Counted from the stretch's first letter, positions 1 to 7,510 are shown. The stretch: 64,000 bases of DNA from Desulfovibrio desulfuricans DSM 642 (GCF_000420465.1 NZ_ATUZ01000018.1:1-64000), one strand, 5' to 3'. Translations and numbers: made by a program. The notes: a model not told the origin generated them from the letters alone.

Positions 1-229
1 AATCAGCGACGGCTCGTCGCAGCCTAGCGTTTTCCTTTTCTAGTTCTTTCAATCGCTTGAGCTGCTCAGTCCCCATGCCTCCATATTCCTTGCGCCATCG
101 ATAATACGTTTGCTCGGTTACAGCAATTTTGCGGCAAGCCAGGGCAATACTTTCGCCTTGTCCCACAAGAACTTCAACCTCGCGAAGCTTGAAAATGATT
201 TGCTCTGGAGTAAATGCTTTGCGACCCAT
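1..229 (-). CDS. IS3-family transposase OrfA, partial
   Basis: The visible 76 residues begin MGRKAFTPEQIIFKLREVEV and continue with a helix-turn-helix of the type 'ALACRKIAVTEQTYYRWRKEYGG'-like IS3 OrfA proteins, then a heptad region rich in L, K and E that is typical of the OrfA leucine zipper. In this family OrfA binds the element ends, and a -1 frameshift joins it to the OrfB DDE catalytic domain. That domain would lie left of base 1 and is not seen. The ATG at 229 is chosen because it gives the usual family N-terminus. Whether the element is intact cannot be judged from this window. Confidence 0.75.
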   Translation of the reverse strand, partial: MGRKAFTPEQIIFKLREVEVLVGQGESIALACRKIAVTEQTYYRWRKEYGGMGTEQLKRLKELEKENARLRRAVAD

Positions 230-296
230 TTGATGCCCTCCATGGCTCCACCTTATACTAACTTTTTAGGCGGACCAGTTTTTTGGGGGCAGGTCA
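1..296 (-). mobile_element. IS3-family element, left end only (runs off window)
   Basis: This is the beginning of an IS3-family insertion sequence pointing left. It has a terminal sequence starting TGACCTGCCCCC (read on the minus strand from 296) and an orfA-type transposase gene about 65 bases inside it. The rest of the element lies outside the window. Only 8 bases separate its tip from a second IS3-type end at 305, so the two elements are head to head. Confidence 0.7.
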
Positions 297-304
297 TGGC
301 CCCC

Positions 305-575
305 TGACCCAAAGTGGGTTCGGAAAACTGGACTGTGAGCTAAGGTGGACGTAAAAAATCAAAGGAGGATTTTTATGTCCAGGTCGAGGAGGACTTTCCC
401 CGCAGAACTCAAGACTCGCGTCGCCCTTGATGGCCTGCCCGGGGTGCGAACATTGTCTAAGCTTGCCAGTAAGTATGGCGTGCATCCAAATCAGATTTCC
501 CAGTGGAAGCAGTAGGCCAAGGAGCAGATTGCAGCTGGCTTTGCAGGCAGGCCCCAGGGGGCTCAACAGAAAAAA
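305..575 (+). mobile_element. Second IS3-family element remnant
   Basis: The stretch begins with a TGACCC... end similar in type to the first IS. A strong ribosome binding site (AAAGGAGG at 361-368) and the start of a different orfA follow. Recognisable transposase coding ends near 575 and the sequence changes character, so the 3' part, including all of orfB, is deleted. The 3' limit is approximate. Confidence 0.55.
375..575 (+). pseudogene. IS3-family OrfA transposase fragment with in-frame stop
   Basis: The reading frame opens MSRSRRTFPAELKTRVALDG and continues with a helix-turn-helix (around SKLASKYGVHPNQISQWK) of the IS3 OrfA type. It is cut by a TAG at 513-515, exactly where a glutamine codon would be expected (SQWKQ-stop-AKEQIAAGF). 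The frame then continues with OrfA-like sequence to about 575 before homology fades. The stop codon and the missing remainder make it a dead gene. It is distinct in sequence from the OrfA at 1-229, so the two are not copies of one element. Confidence 0.7.
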
Positions 576-729
576 TGTCCCTCAAAATTAGTCATGAGGC
601 CTTCAAATAAATGTCTTGTGACATTATAACGGCCATTATCCGCGCAGATCCAGCATGCTGCGTATCAATAATTATCAGCGATATATTATTTTTTGAACAG
701 ACTAGATTTGTGATTCTGAACCCACTAAT

Positions 730-759
730 AGCCCTGCCAGCACTATGCTGGGCGGGGCT
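730..759 (+). terminator. Hairpin just upstream of the ERF gene
   Basis: AGCCCTGCC-AGCA pairs with TGCTGGGCGGGGCT, with one bulge, followed by TTAT. It is terminator-like. It lies 17 bases before the Shine-Dalgarno sequence of the gene at 791, so it may end transcription entering from the IS side or act as an intercistronic stem. Confidence 0.55.
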
Positions 760-790
760 TTATCATTTGCTATCGAAGGAGGATGTTCAT

Positions 791-1492
791 ATGAACCAAT
801 ACCAATCAGCAAGTATTACTGATTTGGCTAAGACCCTGCTCTGCGTACAGCGAACCGTGCAACCTGTTACAAAAGATGCTGAAAACCCCTTCACAAAAAG
901 CTGGTACGCCAGCCTCAACAGTGTCATGGACGCCTGCCGCGATGCGCTCATCGAAAACGGCATCTGGTTGTGCCAGTACCCTGTGCCTGTTGAACAGCCC
1001 AACACCATAGGGCTGGTCACCAAACTGACGCATGCAGAGTCAGGGCAGTGGCAAAGCTCTCTTGCAGTGGTTCCTCTACCTAAGGCCGATCCGCAGGGCA
1101 TGGGATCGGCAATTACCTATGCCCGCCGCTACGCTCTAACTGCCATGTTGGGCATGGTAACTGAAGATGACGATGGAGAAGGGGCTAAAAATGGCAAAAA
1201 ATCGCCTACACGGCCCAAATTGCCCGTAATTACCCCTGAATCACAAAAAGCGCGTCATCGCGACCCATCCACAGCAAACAACATTTCAAACTCCTCAAAT
1301 CGCCCCTCAGCAAGCCTTGAAAATCTTCCACCGCTGGAAGGCGTCACCTACCAACAAGTTACCGCTCAGGATGGGCGTCCCTGCATCATTGCCACCGGCA
1401 ACACGCAGGCCAAAAAGGAATTGCTGACCGGTTCGGGCTTCCGTTGGAACCCGCAGAGAAAATTGTGGTGGAAGTATGTTGACGCCGCATAG
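791..1492 (+). CDS. ERF-family single-strand annealing protein
   Basis: Residues 8-128 match the ERF (essential recombination function) fold. The most characteristic part is at 103-128, GMGSAITYARRYALTAMLGM followed by an acidic TEDDDGEG stretch. ERF proteins anneal complementary single strands in phage and plasmid recombination. A variable Ser/Asn/Pro linker (130-180) leads to a C-terminal module (about 184-230, GNTQAKKELL...GFRWNPQRKLWW) of a kind often seen at the end of phage recombination proteins. The frame is open upstream to 611, but ATG 791 has a strong AGGAGG at the right distance and gives the normal ERF N-terminus. It is followed by a PD-(D/E)XK nuclease, the usual partner of an annealing protein. 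The gene is probably part of an integrated mobile element. Confidence 0.85.
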   Translation: MNQYQSASITDLAKTLLCVQRTVQPVTKDAENPFTKSWYASLNSVMDACRDALIENGIWLCQYPVPVEQPNTIGLVTKLTHAESGQWQSSLAVVPLPKADPQGMGSAITYARRYALTAMLGMVTEDDDGEGAKNGKKSPTRPKLPVITPESQKARHRDPSTANNISNSSNRPSASLENLPPLEGVTYQQVTAQDGRPCIIATGNTQAKKELLTGSGFRWNPQRKLWWKYVDAA

Positions 1493-1512
1493 AAAAAATA
1501 AAAGTACCGAGT

Positions 1513-1540
1513 GAGAGGGCTGCCTGATGGCGGCCCTCTC
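1513..1540 (+). terminator. Hairpin between ERF and nuclease genes
   Basis: A 12-bp stem, GAGAGGGCTGCC / GGCGGCCCTCTC with one G-U pair and a 4-base loop, is followed by GCTTTTAT and then GGAG for the next gene. It has the form of an intrinsic terminator but lies inside what looks like an operon, so partial termination or mRNA processing is possible. Confidence 0.6.
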
Positions 1541-1560
1541 GCTTTTATGGAGACTAACCC

Positions 1561-2724
1561 ATGGAACAGATAGACCGCACGGAAGGATTGAAGGCGCTAA
1601 TCAGACAGGGCCTGCAAACCGTCGCCCACAAAGACACACTTGCGCACCTAGGCGACCGCTCCAGCTATGTGGGAATGAGTGACATTGGCCAGCACTGGGA
1701 ATGCCCACGGGCTGCACTGGCCAGAAAAGTGCTGCCCACCACAAACAGCCTGGAGCGTCTGCTCACGCTACAGCGCGGGCACTGGTTTGAATCTGGGGTT
1801 GGGCAGGCACTGACATCGTTGGGCCTGCATATTTTGCCGCAGCTTGAGATTAACTGGCAGCATCAGGGCGTGCCGATTAAAGCCCATCTTGATTTCGTGC
1901 TGGTATGGGGCGCACCCGTCAATGCCATACGCATTCTGGAAGTTAAAAGCACAGACAAACTGCCCAACACTCCACACGATGCCCATCTTCTGCAACTGCA
2001 TGGCCAAATCGGTCTTCTAACAAAAGCATGGAACAAGCCCACCTTCAGCCTCCGTGCTGAGGACGGCACGCTTCTGCATGAGAAGATGACCTTCCCTCAA
2101 CTTTGCCGTGCCCAGCTTGGTCTTGAGATGCCTTCAACTGCTGCCAAGACAAGCATAGAAGCATGGTTGCTGTGCCTTTCCATGAAAGAGGTTAAAGCGT
2201 TCGGCCCCTATGGCTTCAATCAGGCCATGCTGGATACTGCCCTTGACCATGCGGCGCAGCTTTGGGGAGAACTTACAGATTTCCGCGCCGGACACATAAC
2301 CCTGGCACAGGTGGATTGCGCTCAGGGCTTTTACCCGTTGTGCTCGTACTGCGAGCACAACAGCGCCTGCCCCAAATTCCCACAGGGCATGCAAATGCCG
2401 CAATGGGAACCGACGCTTGAAAAACTGGCGGACCTTAAGGATCAACGCACGTTTTTAGATAATGAAATCAGAGAAATGGAGACTGTGCTTAAGCTGGTCC
2501 ACCGCCAGGCTGGCTCACGGGATTGGGTAGACACGGGAAACTACCGCTTCCGTATGTCAGTGGCAGCAGGGCGTACCACGTTGGACAAGGATGCTCTGCG
2601 GGAGGAGTTGACCGAGATTCTTAATGCTGAGCACATGGGCGGCATCGACGTGGATACCTTGCTGGCCCGTTGCGAGCGCACCGGCTCACCTTTCGAAAAA
2701 TTGAGCATTTCGCCCATAAACTGA
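1561..2724 (+). CDS. Cas4/RecB-like PD-(D/E)XK nuclease with probable Fe-S cluster
   Basis: This 387-residue protein carries the RecB/Cas4 nuclease signature: RGHWFE (E77), then HLDF (D111) and ILEVKS (E127-x-K129), the PD-(D/E)XK triad. One cysteine precedes the core (C48, in HWECPRAAL). Three follow it (C253, C261, C264) plus C270 in CSYCEHNSACP, like the four-cysteine iron-sulfur clamp of Cas4 and AddB. Such enzymes resect DNA ends to give single strands. Placed directly after an ERF annealing protein, it most likely plays the exonuclease role of an Exo/Bet-type recombination pair. No cas1 or cas2 or CRISPR array is present, so a CRISPR role is unlikely. The C-terminal 110 residues are not recognised. 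Confidence 0.75.
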   Translation: MEQIDRTEGLKALIRQGLQTVAHKDTLAHLGDRSSYVGMSDIGQHWECPRAALARKVLPTTNSLERLLTLQRGHWFESGVGQALTSLGLHILPQLEINWQHQGVPIKAHLDFVLVWGAPVNAIRILEVKSTDKLPNTPHDAHLLQLHGQIGLLTKAWNKPTFSLRAEDGTLLHEKMTFPQLCRAQLGLEMPSTAAKTSIEAWLLCLSMKEVKAFGPYGFNQAMLDTALDHAAQLWGELTDFRAGHITLAQVDCAQGFYPLCSYCEHNSACPKFPQGMQMPQWEPTLEKLADLKDQRTFLDNEIREMETVLKLVHRQAGSRDWVDTGNYRFRMSVAAGRTTLDKDALREELTEILNAEHMGGIDVDTLLARCERTGSPFEKLSISPIN

Positions 2725-2770
2725 AAAATAGGGCGCTCATGACCATCCCCTCACTTTTATCCCGTTCGCC

Positions 2771-2797
2771 AAAACCGCCCCACCCTGGGGCAGTTTT
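2771..2797 (+). terminator. Hairpin between nuclease and ATPase genes
   Basis: AAAAC-c-GCCCCA pairs with TGGGGC-a-GTTTT around a 3-base loop, followed by CGTTTT and then AAGGAG. As with the other hairpins in this element, it sits immediately upstream of the ribosome binding site of the next gene. Confidence 0.5.
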
Positions 2798-2815
2798 CGT
2801 TTTAAGGAGCCATGC

Positions 2816-4144
2816 ATGAATAATATCAACGACCTTTGTAAGCTGCAGCCCACGGATCTTGATGCCGGTCAGGTCTTCAGCGGCAAACCATCCGGCACCA
2901 CGGTCAGGGGCTACGCCGTTCCTTCGGCCTACACCCCGTCCATTGACCACGACTATCTTTTCCATGAGTCCAGCCGTGACGTTGTGGTCTGGTTTCTCAA
3001 CCCACAGGAACCGTTGTACGTCTTCGGCCCCACTGGTTGCGGCAAAACCAGCTGCATCAAGCAGCTGGCTGCCAGACTTAACTATCCCATCTTTGAGGTT
3101 ACCGGACACGGGCGGCTGGAATTTGCCGACCTGGTTGGTCACCTGACAGTCAAAAATAACAACATGACCTTCGAGTACGGCCCGCTTGCGCTTGCCATGC
3201 GTTACGGGGCGATAATTTTGCTGAACGAAATCGACCTAACCTCGCCAGAAATAGCAGCAGGCCTGAATAGCGTATTGGACGGCTCCCCCCTGTGCATAGC
3301 GGAAAACGGCGGCGAACTGATTGCGCCGCACTCCATGTTCCGTCTGGTTGCCACGGCCAATACCAATGGCGGTGGCGATGACACCGGCCTTTATCAGGGC
3401 ACCCAACGGCAGAACCTTGCATGGCTGGACCGCTTCACAATCTGCGAAGTTGGCTACCCATCTGCCGATGTGGAAAAAAGCCTGCTTGCCCGGCGCTTCC
3501 CATCGCTGCCCGAATCGCTGTGCGCCACCATGGTGGACTATGCCAATGAGGTTCGAAAACTCTTCATGGGGGAGGCTACGACCAGCAATCTGACCAACGC
3601 CATTGAAGTTACATTCTCCACTCGCAGTTTGCTGCGATGGGGTGATCTGACCGTTCGCTTTCAGCCTCTGGCCCATCAAGGCGTGCAGCCTGTAACCTAC
3701 GCCCTCGACCGGGCTCTGGCCTACCGTGCAAGCCGTGAAACACGCGCCATGCTGCACGAGCTGGCTCAGCGTATGTTCCCGCAGCAGATGGAAGGTGAGG
3801 CCCCCAAAAAAGAAAGGCCTGAAGCAGAAACCCTGCAAGGCGAGCAAGCCCTACGCTTCATGCGTGGCCATCTGCACCACACACCGACAGTGACCAAGAC
3901 CCTCGTTCATCTTCAGGTAATCCACAATCTTTCCGGCAAAAAGCAGGACGGCAAGTTCTGGATCGGCGAGGCTAGCCCTGCTGGGCTCACGCTGAAGTGG
4001 GGCAAGCCGGACACCGTTGGCCAGCAGCATTTTATTCCCGCCGAAAACTGTGAGGGCAAAAATTCCGTGATGGAACTTGAAGCCCGCGCAGCAAAGAAAC
4101 TCAATGAAGGCTACTCCCTCAATACAACAAAAAGCTTGTTCTAG
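2816..4144 (+). CDS. CobS/MoxR-like AAA+ ATPase with C-terminal WGR-like domain
   Basis: This is a 442-residue AAA+ ATPase: Walker A GPTGCGKT (71-78), Walker B IILLNEID (133-140), sensor 1 ATANT (179-183), a probable arginine finger in LDRF (206) and sensor 2 STRSLLRW (268-275). The layout resembles the CobS/CbbQ/NorQ branch, which works with a VWA-domain partner. That partner is encoded two genes downstream at 5196. Residues about 364-435 look like a WGR domain (FWIGEASP...LKWGKPDTVGQQHF...KLNEGYSL), a nucleic-acid-associated module. Similarity to cobaltochelatase CobS should not be read as a cobalamin role. No other cobalamin gene is near, and DNA-metabolism genes flank it. ATG 2816 is preferred over the out-of-frame ATG at 2812 because it follows AAGGAG with good spacing. 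Confidence 0.8.
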   Translation: MNNINDLCKLQPTDLDAGQVFSGKPSGTTVRGYAVPSAYTPSIDHDYLFHESSRDVVVWFLNPQEPLYVFGPTGCGKTSCIKQLAARLNYPIFEVTGHGRLEFADLVGHLTVKNNNMTFEYGPLALAMRYGAIILLNEIDLTSPEIAAGLNSVLDGSPLCIAENGGELIAPHSMFRLVATANTNGGGDDTGLYQGTQRQNLAWLDRFTICEVGYPSADVEKSLLARRFPSLPESLCATMVDYANEVRKLFMGEATTSNLTNAIEVTFSTRSLLRWGDLTVRFQPLAHQGVQPVTYALDRALAYRASRETRAMLHELAQRMFPQQMEGEAPKKERPEAETLQGEQALRFMRGHLHHTPTVTKTLVHLQVIHNLSGKKQDGKFWIGEASPAGLTLKWGKPDTVGQQHFIPAENCEGKNSVMELEARAAKKLNEGYSLNTTKSLF

Positions 4145-4153
4145 GAGGCTACT

Positions 4154-5191
4154 ATGACACAACTTGTTTCTGACATCCGCATTTTGGACAATTTGTTGGC
4201 CCTCAACCTCAACGTCAGCTTATGGTCAGCCCGGCGCAAAATGAGCCAGGAAGACCTGGGGGGTGCGGAACTGCCCCCCGAAGATCTGGCTTCTCTGGGC
4301 TCAAAGCGCATTGCCGACCCGGAGAACCTCAAAGTATTCGGCACACTCAAGGCTCGCGCTTTCAACTACCTTGACCGGCACGGGGTACGGTTCATGTCTG
4401 GCTGGGCTATCCCCGAAGAAAAAGCCGGCGAAATCGTGCAGGAGCTGCTTAACATCCGCATTGAATTCCAGAAAGAAAAGGAAGCATTTCTGGCTGACTA
4501 TGACCAAAATGTGCAGGCATGGATTGAGAAGCACCATCAGTGGGGCGAAATCATTCGTAACTCCCTTGTGGGGCCTGACTATGTACGCGCCCGCATGGAT
4601 TTTCGCTGGCAGCTGTACAAGGTGGCCCCGCTTGAACAGCACACAGACAACACCGCTGTGCTGGAAGCTGGTCTGGCGGAAGAGGTGCAGGGCCTCGGCG
4701 GCACCCTGTTTGATGAGGTGGCCAAGTCGGCTGACGATATATGGCGCAGGGTTTATCATGGCAAAACGGAGGTAACCCACAAGGCGCTCTCGCCGCTGCG
4801 CACCCTGCATGCCAAGCTCACGGGCTTGTCATTTGTAGAGCCACATGTGGCCCCGGTAGCTGACATCGTGCAGGCTGCACTGTTGCGCATGCCCAAGAAG
4901 GGCAACATCACGGGTACAGACCTGCTGCTTTTGCAAGGGCTGGTCTGCCTGCTCAAGGACAGTACGACTCTTGTGGGCCACGCTCAGAAAGTAATTGAGG
5001 GCTACAGCCCGGCATTTGTGCTGGATGCCCTGTTGGCTGGTCCGGACGTTATCCACGAGCCGGACGGCCTTGCTGGACAGATGGATGGCTCCATGGATGG
5101 GAATATGGACGATGAACCCATCCTGCCTAAGATTCCCGTGGCTGACAGCGCTTTGCCGCATCCTGCCATCCCCAGCCTTGGTCTGTGGTGA
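4154..5191 (+). CDS. DUF3150 domain protein
   Basis: The N-terminus (LNLNVSLWSARRKMSQEDLG, then LPPEDLASLGSKRIADPE) is characteristic of the DUF3150 family, which has no assigned function. The protein has 345 residues, no signal peptide and no membrane segment. It is probably alpha-helical, with a charged middle region (about 95-130). The last 40 residues are Asp/Gly/Met-rich (QMDGSMDGNMDDEP). It begins 9 bases after the ATPase stop and ends 4 bases before the VWA gene start, so the three are translationally linked. In other mobile elements DUF3150 genes lie between CobS-like and CobT-like genes. A bridging or adaptor role is inference. Confidence 0.75.
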   Translation: MTQLVSDIRILDNLLALNLNVSLWSARRKMSQEDLGGAELPPEDLASLGSKRIADPENLKVFGTLKARAFNYLDRHGVRFMSGWAIPEEKAGEIVQELLNIRIEFQKEKEAFLADYDQNVQAWIEKHHQWGEIIRNSLVGPDYVRARMDFRWQLYKVAPLEQHTDNTAVLEAGLAEEVQGLGGTLFDEVAKSADDIWRRVYHGKTEVTHKALSPLRTLHAKLTGLSFVEPHVAPVADIVQAALLRMPKKGNITGTDLLLLQGLVCLLKDSTTLVGHAQKVIEGYSPAFVLDALLAGPDVIHEPDGLAGQMDGSMDGNMDDEPILPKIPVADSALPHPAIPSLGLW

Positions 5192-5195
5192 CGCC

Positions 5196-6818
5196 ATGGT
5201 ACGCACAAAAGACGTTCTCAACTGTCTGCCCCTGCTGGCGTCCATCCTTGGCGACCGCTATGGCGTGCAGGTACGTATTGGCGGCAAGGAAGCCTGCACC
5301 AACGGTAAAGTTATCCATCTGCCATCGTTGCCCATGGATTGTGAGCCGGAATTGCTGGCACTCGCCAAGGGGTTTACAGACCATGAGGCGGCTCATATAC
5401 GGCACACAGATTTTAGCGTGCTGAAAGCTGCAAACCTTGATCCAGTAACCTTCAATTTGTTCAACTGTCTTGAAGATTGGCGTGTTGAAAAAATGCTGTC
5501 AGGCATTTTCCCTGGCTGCAGGAGAAATCTGAACTGGCTGATACGACGATTTTTTGTAGAGCAAGCGCAGCCAAGGGCCGGGGATGATTCCCCGGCCCTT
5601 GCTGTTTTGGACTATGTGCTGTTGACAGTGCGAGCCTGGGATGTGGATGAGGTGACCCCGGCACGGCAACACGCGGCAAGCATCGTGGAGCAGCACTTCC
5701 CCGGCTTGCTAGGGGCTCTGGATGCCATCTTGGTCAAGGTTTACATCCATTGCCCGGATACTGCGGCAGCAGTCGAATATGCTCGACAAATTGCCATATG
5801 CGTCAGGCAGTGGGAACCACCTCGACAGGATTCAACTAGCAAACGCGCGAGTACGAACGACCAGGGAGCTACACCTAGGGCGACAGGGGAGGACAACGAT
5901 TCTGCCACACAAATCAACCAGCAATCTGAACCGGTCCAACTGTCGAGTGCTTTACCGCTCAAGGCCTTGTTTCATGCAGAGGCGCAGGATCTCCCCAAGC
6001 AACTCGGCGAAATCATGGCGATTGAGCTTGCCAATAGCAGCGCAGAATCCGCTGGTGACGCACTGACCGTGGCCGTGGAAGGCACCCGACATGCAACCCC
6101 CTTGCCAGCAGAACAGAAGCTGCAAGCCCTTCAGGCCAGCATTGCGCTGCGTACTCGCCTACAGGGCTTTCTGCAGGCACAAACGCAAAGGCGTTGCAGC
6201 ATCGGGCGTAGAGGGAATCTGCATGCCAATTCGCTACACCGTCTGCAGGTTGGCAATGCTCGTGTTTTCCAAAAAGAGTCAGGGCATCAAGGCGTTAACA
6301 CCGCTGTTCATATCCTGCTGGATGTAAGCGGCAGCATGGCTGGCGCACCGATTAATCTTGCCAATCGGGCCTGCTATGCCGTGGCAACATCGCTGAGCCA
6401 TATTCGTGGCGTGAATTCGGCAGTGACGGTCTTTCCCGCAGTCTCGGTGACCAATTCTGTATTCCCAATCATGCGGCATGGGCAGCCGTTGCCAGATAGG
6501 TTCGACATTCGGGCTTCTGGCGGAACCCCCTTGGCTGGGGCCTTGTGGTGGGTTTTGCAAACCATGCTGCCCCTCAAAGAGCAACGCAAGATGATTCTGG
6601 TTATCACTGACGGCATGCCGGACAACCCATTGGCTGCAAACAATGCCATAGGGGTGGCCCAACAACTTGGCTTTGAAGTCTATGGCCTTGGCATTCGGGA
6701 TGAACACATCACGCATCTGCTGCCGCACACCAGCAGGGTGGTCAACGATCTGCCCGACCTGGTGCCTGCCATGTTTACCATGCTGCAGGTCGCCTTGCTC
6801 AAAGGCGGTGCGGTATGA
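5196..6818 (+). CDS. CobT-like VWA-domain protein with HEAAH motif
   Basis: In this 540-residue protein the N-terminal part contains HEAAH (63-67) in TDHEAAHIRHTDF and a downstream LEDWRVE (about 91-97), the pattern of the CobT-type gluzincin-like domain. That domain can bind zinc, but peptidase activity is unproven. A low-complexity polar linker (about 200-260) leads to a C-terminal VWA domain from about 370, with the MIDAS motif DVSGS (D376, S378, S380), a conserved TPLAGAL segment and VITDGMPDN. CobS/MoxR AAA+ proteins use such VWA partners as substrate adaptors. The frame is open back to 4995, but ATG 5196, 4 bases after the DUF3150 stop, gives the family-like start. No membrane segment is evident. 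Confidence 0.8.
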   Translation: MVRTKDVLNCLPLLASILGDRYGVQVRIGGKEACTNGKVIHLPSLPMDCEPELLALAKGFTDHEAAHIRHTDFSVLKAANLDPVTFNLFNCLEDWRVEKMLSGIFPGCRRNLNWLIRRFFVEQAQPRAGDDSPALAVLDYVLLTVRAWDVDEVTPARQHAASIVEQHFPGLLGALDAILVKVYIHCPDTAAAVEYARQIAICVRQWEPPRQDSTSKRASTNDQGATPRATGEDNDSATQINQQSEPVQLSSALPLKALFHAEAQDLPKQLGEIMAIELANSSAESAGDALTVAVEGTRHATPLPAEQKLQALQASIALRTRLQGFLQAQTQRRCSIGRRGNLHANSLHRLQVGNARVFQKESGHQGVNTAVHILLDVSGSMAGAPINLANRACYAVATSLSHIRGVNSAVTVFPAVSVTNSVFPIMRHGQPLPDRFDIRASGGTPLAGALWWVLQTMLPLKEQRKMILVITDGMPDNPLAANNAIGVAQQLGFEVYGLGIRDEHITHLLPHTSRVVNDLPDLVPAMFTMLQVALLKGGAV

Positions 6819-6907
6819 TGGTTCCCCTTGATTTCAGGCCTTGGTATCGAACGGGGTTATTCCGTTTCTTTACGTCTAACAAAAAACGGCGCATCCCGCG
6901 CTGCTAA
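6815..6907 (+). CDS. Small basic ORF overlapping the VWA stop
   Basis: A 30-residue ORF (starts MMVPLDFRPWYRTGLFRFF, ends in a KKRRIPRC basic tail) overlaps the VWA gene by ATGA and so could be translated by coupling. It is rich in aromatic and arginine residues. No family is recognised and the short length leaves coding status uncertain. Confidence 0.35.
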   Translation: MMVPLDFRPWYRTGLFRFFTSNKKRRIPRC

Positions 6908-6923
6908 AAATGAAGGAGGGCGT

Positions 6924-6995
6924 ATGAACCCACTGGCATGGATACCAGTAGCCATCGCTGTATTGCAGGTGATCAAAGACAACTGGGACGACTAG
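6924..6995 (+). CDS. 23-residue putative membrane microprotein
   Basis: The sequence reads MNPLAWIPVAIAVLQVIKDN, ending WDD: a single hydrophobic stretch capped by charged residues. It has a strong ribosome binding site (GAAGGAGGG, 6 bases before ATG), which is the main argument that it is real. The function is unknown. Phage or plasmid microproteins of this shape can modulate membranes or partner enzymes, but nothing here proves it. Confidence 0.45.
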   Translation: MNPLAWIPVAIAVLQVIKDNWDD

Positions 6996-7012
6996 TCCAC
7001 TAAAGCTGGCAT

Positions 7013-7041
7013 ACAGAGGGCGGGCTTTCCCCGCCTTCTGT
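7013..7041 (+). terminator. Hairpin between microprotein genes
   Basis: ACAGAGGGCGGG pairs with CCCGCCTTCTGT (12 bp, one G-U), 5-base loop, followed by CATTT and then AAAAGGAG for the next ORF. It is the fourth gene-preceding hairpin in this element. Confidence 0.6.
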
Positions 7042-7069
7042 CATTTCATATGAATAAAAGGAGTAAAAC

Positions 7070-7231
7070 ATGAGAGGTAAATGGACGTTCATAGGCGGCA
7101 TACTGGCTGGCATCGCAGGAGTATTCACTGCGGCGGCAATTTCTGTGGAACTGGAAGGCCGAAGAAACGGCAGCCGCGATACCGTGGGGGAGCCGGAAAG
7201 GCTGGCCTTGCCTGAAAGGAAAGGCATGTAA
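7070..7231 (+). CDS. 53-residue putative membrane protein
   Basis: It begins MRGKWTFIGGILAGIAGVFT and continues AAAISVELEGRRNG, giving one N-terminal membrane helix and a charged C-terminal tail of about 28 residues. AAAAGGAG lies 6 bases before the ATG. No family is recognised. It follows the microprotein gene at 6924 with a hairpin between them. Confidence 0.55.
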   Translation: MRGKWTFIGGILAGIAGVFTAAAISVELEGRRNGSRDTVGEPERLALPERKGM

Positions 7232-7312
7232 AAAAGTTGATTCTTGGGCGGGAAAGCGGGCTATATCCGCTTCCTGCCCTTGATATGCTTTTATTTTTGA
7301 CCGAAGCGAGAG

Positions 7313-7510
7313 TCAGGTCGCAACGTATGCGTTCCATAGCCGGATTGCAGCAGAGTCACTGACAGACCACTGGAGGGGGCAATTGCCACATTCACAGGCA
7401 TATCGGTAAATATCGTTGGTTCTTCCATCCGGCCTTGAAGTTTCACGCTGAGGCATTTTGCCACACTTGGTACATGGCCGCATGGGAGGGAGGTATTCCT
7501 TGTTGCTCAT
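7313..7510 (-). CDS. Lar-like restriction-alleviation-type zinc ribbon protein
   Basis: This 65-residue protein has two cysteine knuckles: CTKCG (13-17) and CECGNC (39-44). It ends with SAAIRLWN, matching the pattern of Lar-like proteins found in phages and integrated elements (C-x2-C, then C-x-C-x2-C, then a helix ending in WN). Lar of the Rac prophage modulates type I restriction. That activity cannot be assumed for a short family member. It is on the strand opposite the recombination genes and is the last gene before the tRNA-Lys boundary. Confidence 0.6.
   Translation of the reverse strand: MSNKEYLPPMRPCTKCGKMPQRETSRPDGRTNDIYRYACECGNCPLQWSVSDSAAIRLWNAYVAT

Noticed and set aside
1561..2724. 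Cas4 of a CRISPR-Cas system
   Set aside because: No cas1/cas2 genes and no repeat-spacer array are present in the window; the annealase neighbour explains the nuclease better.
2816..6818. Reading CobS- and CobT-like genes as cobaltochelatase
   Set aside because: No cobN or other cobalamin gene is near, the proteins carry WGR-like and extra domains, and the neighbours are recombination genes.
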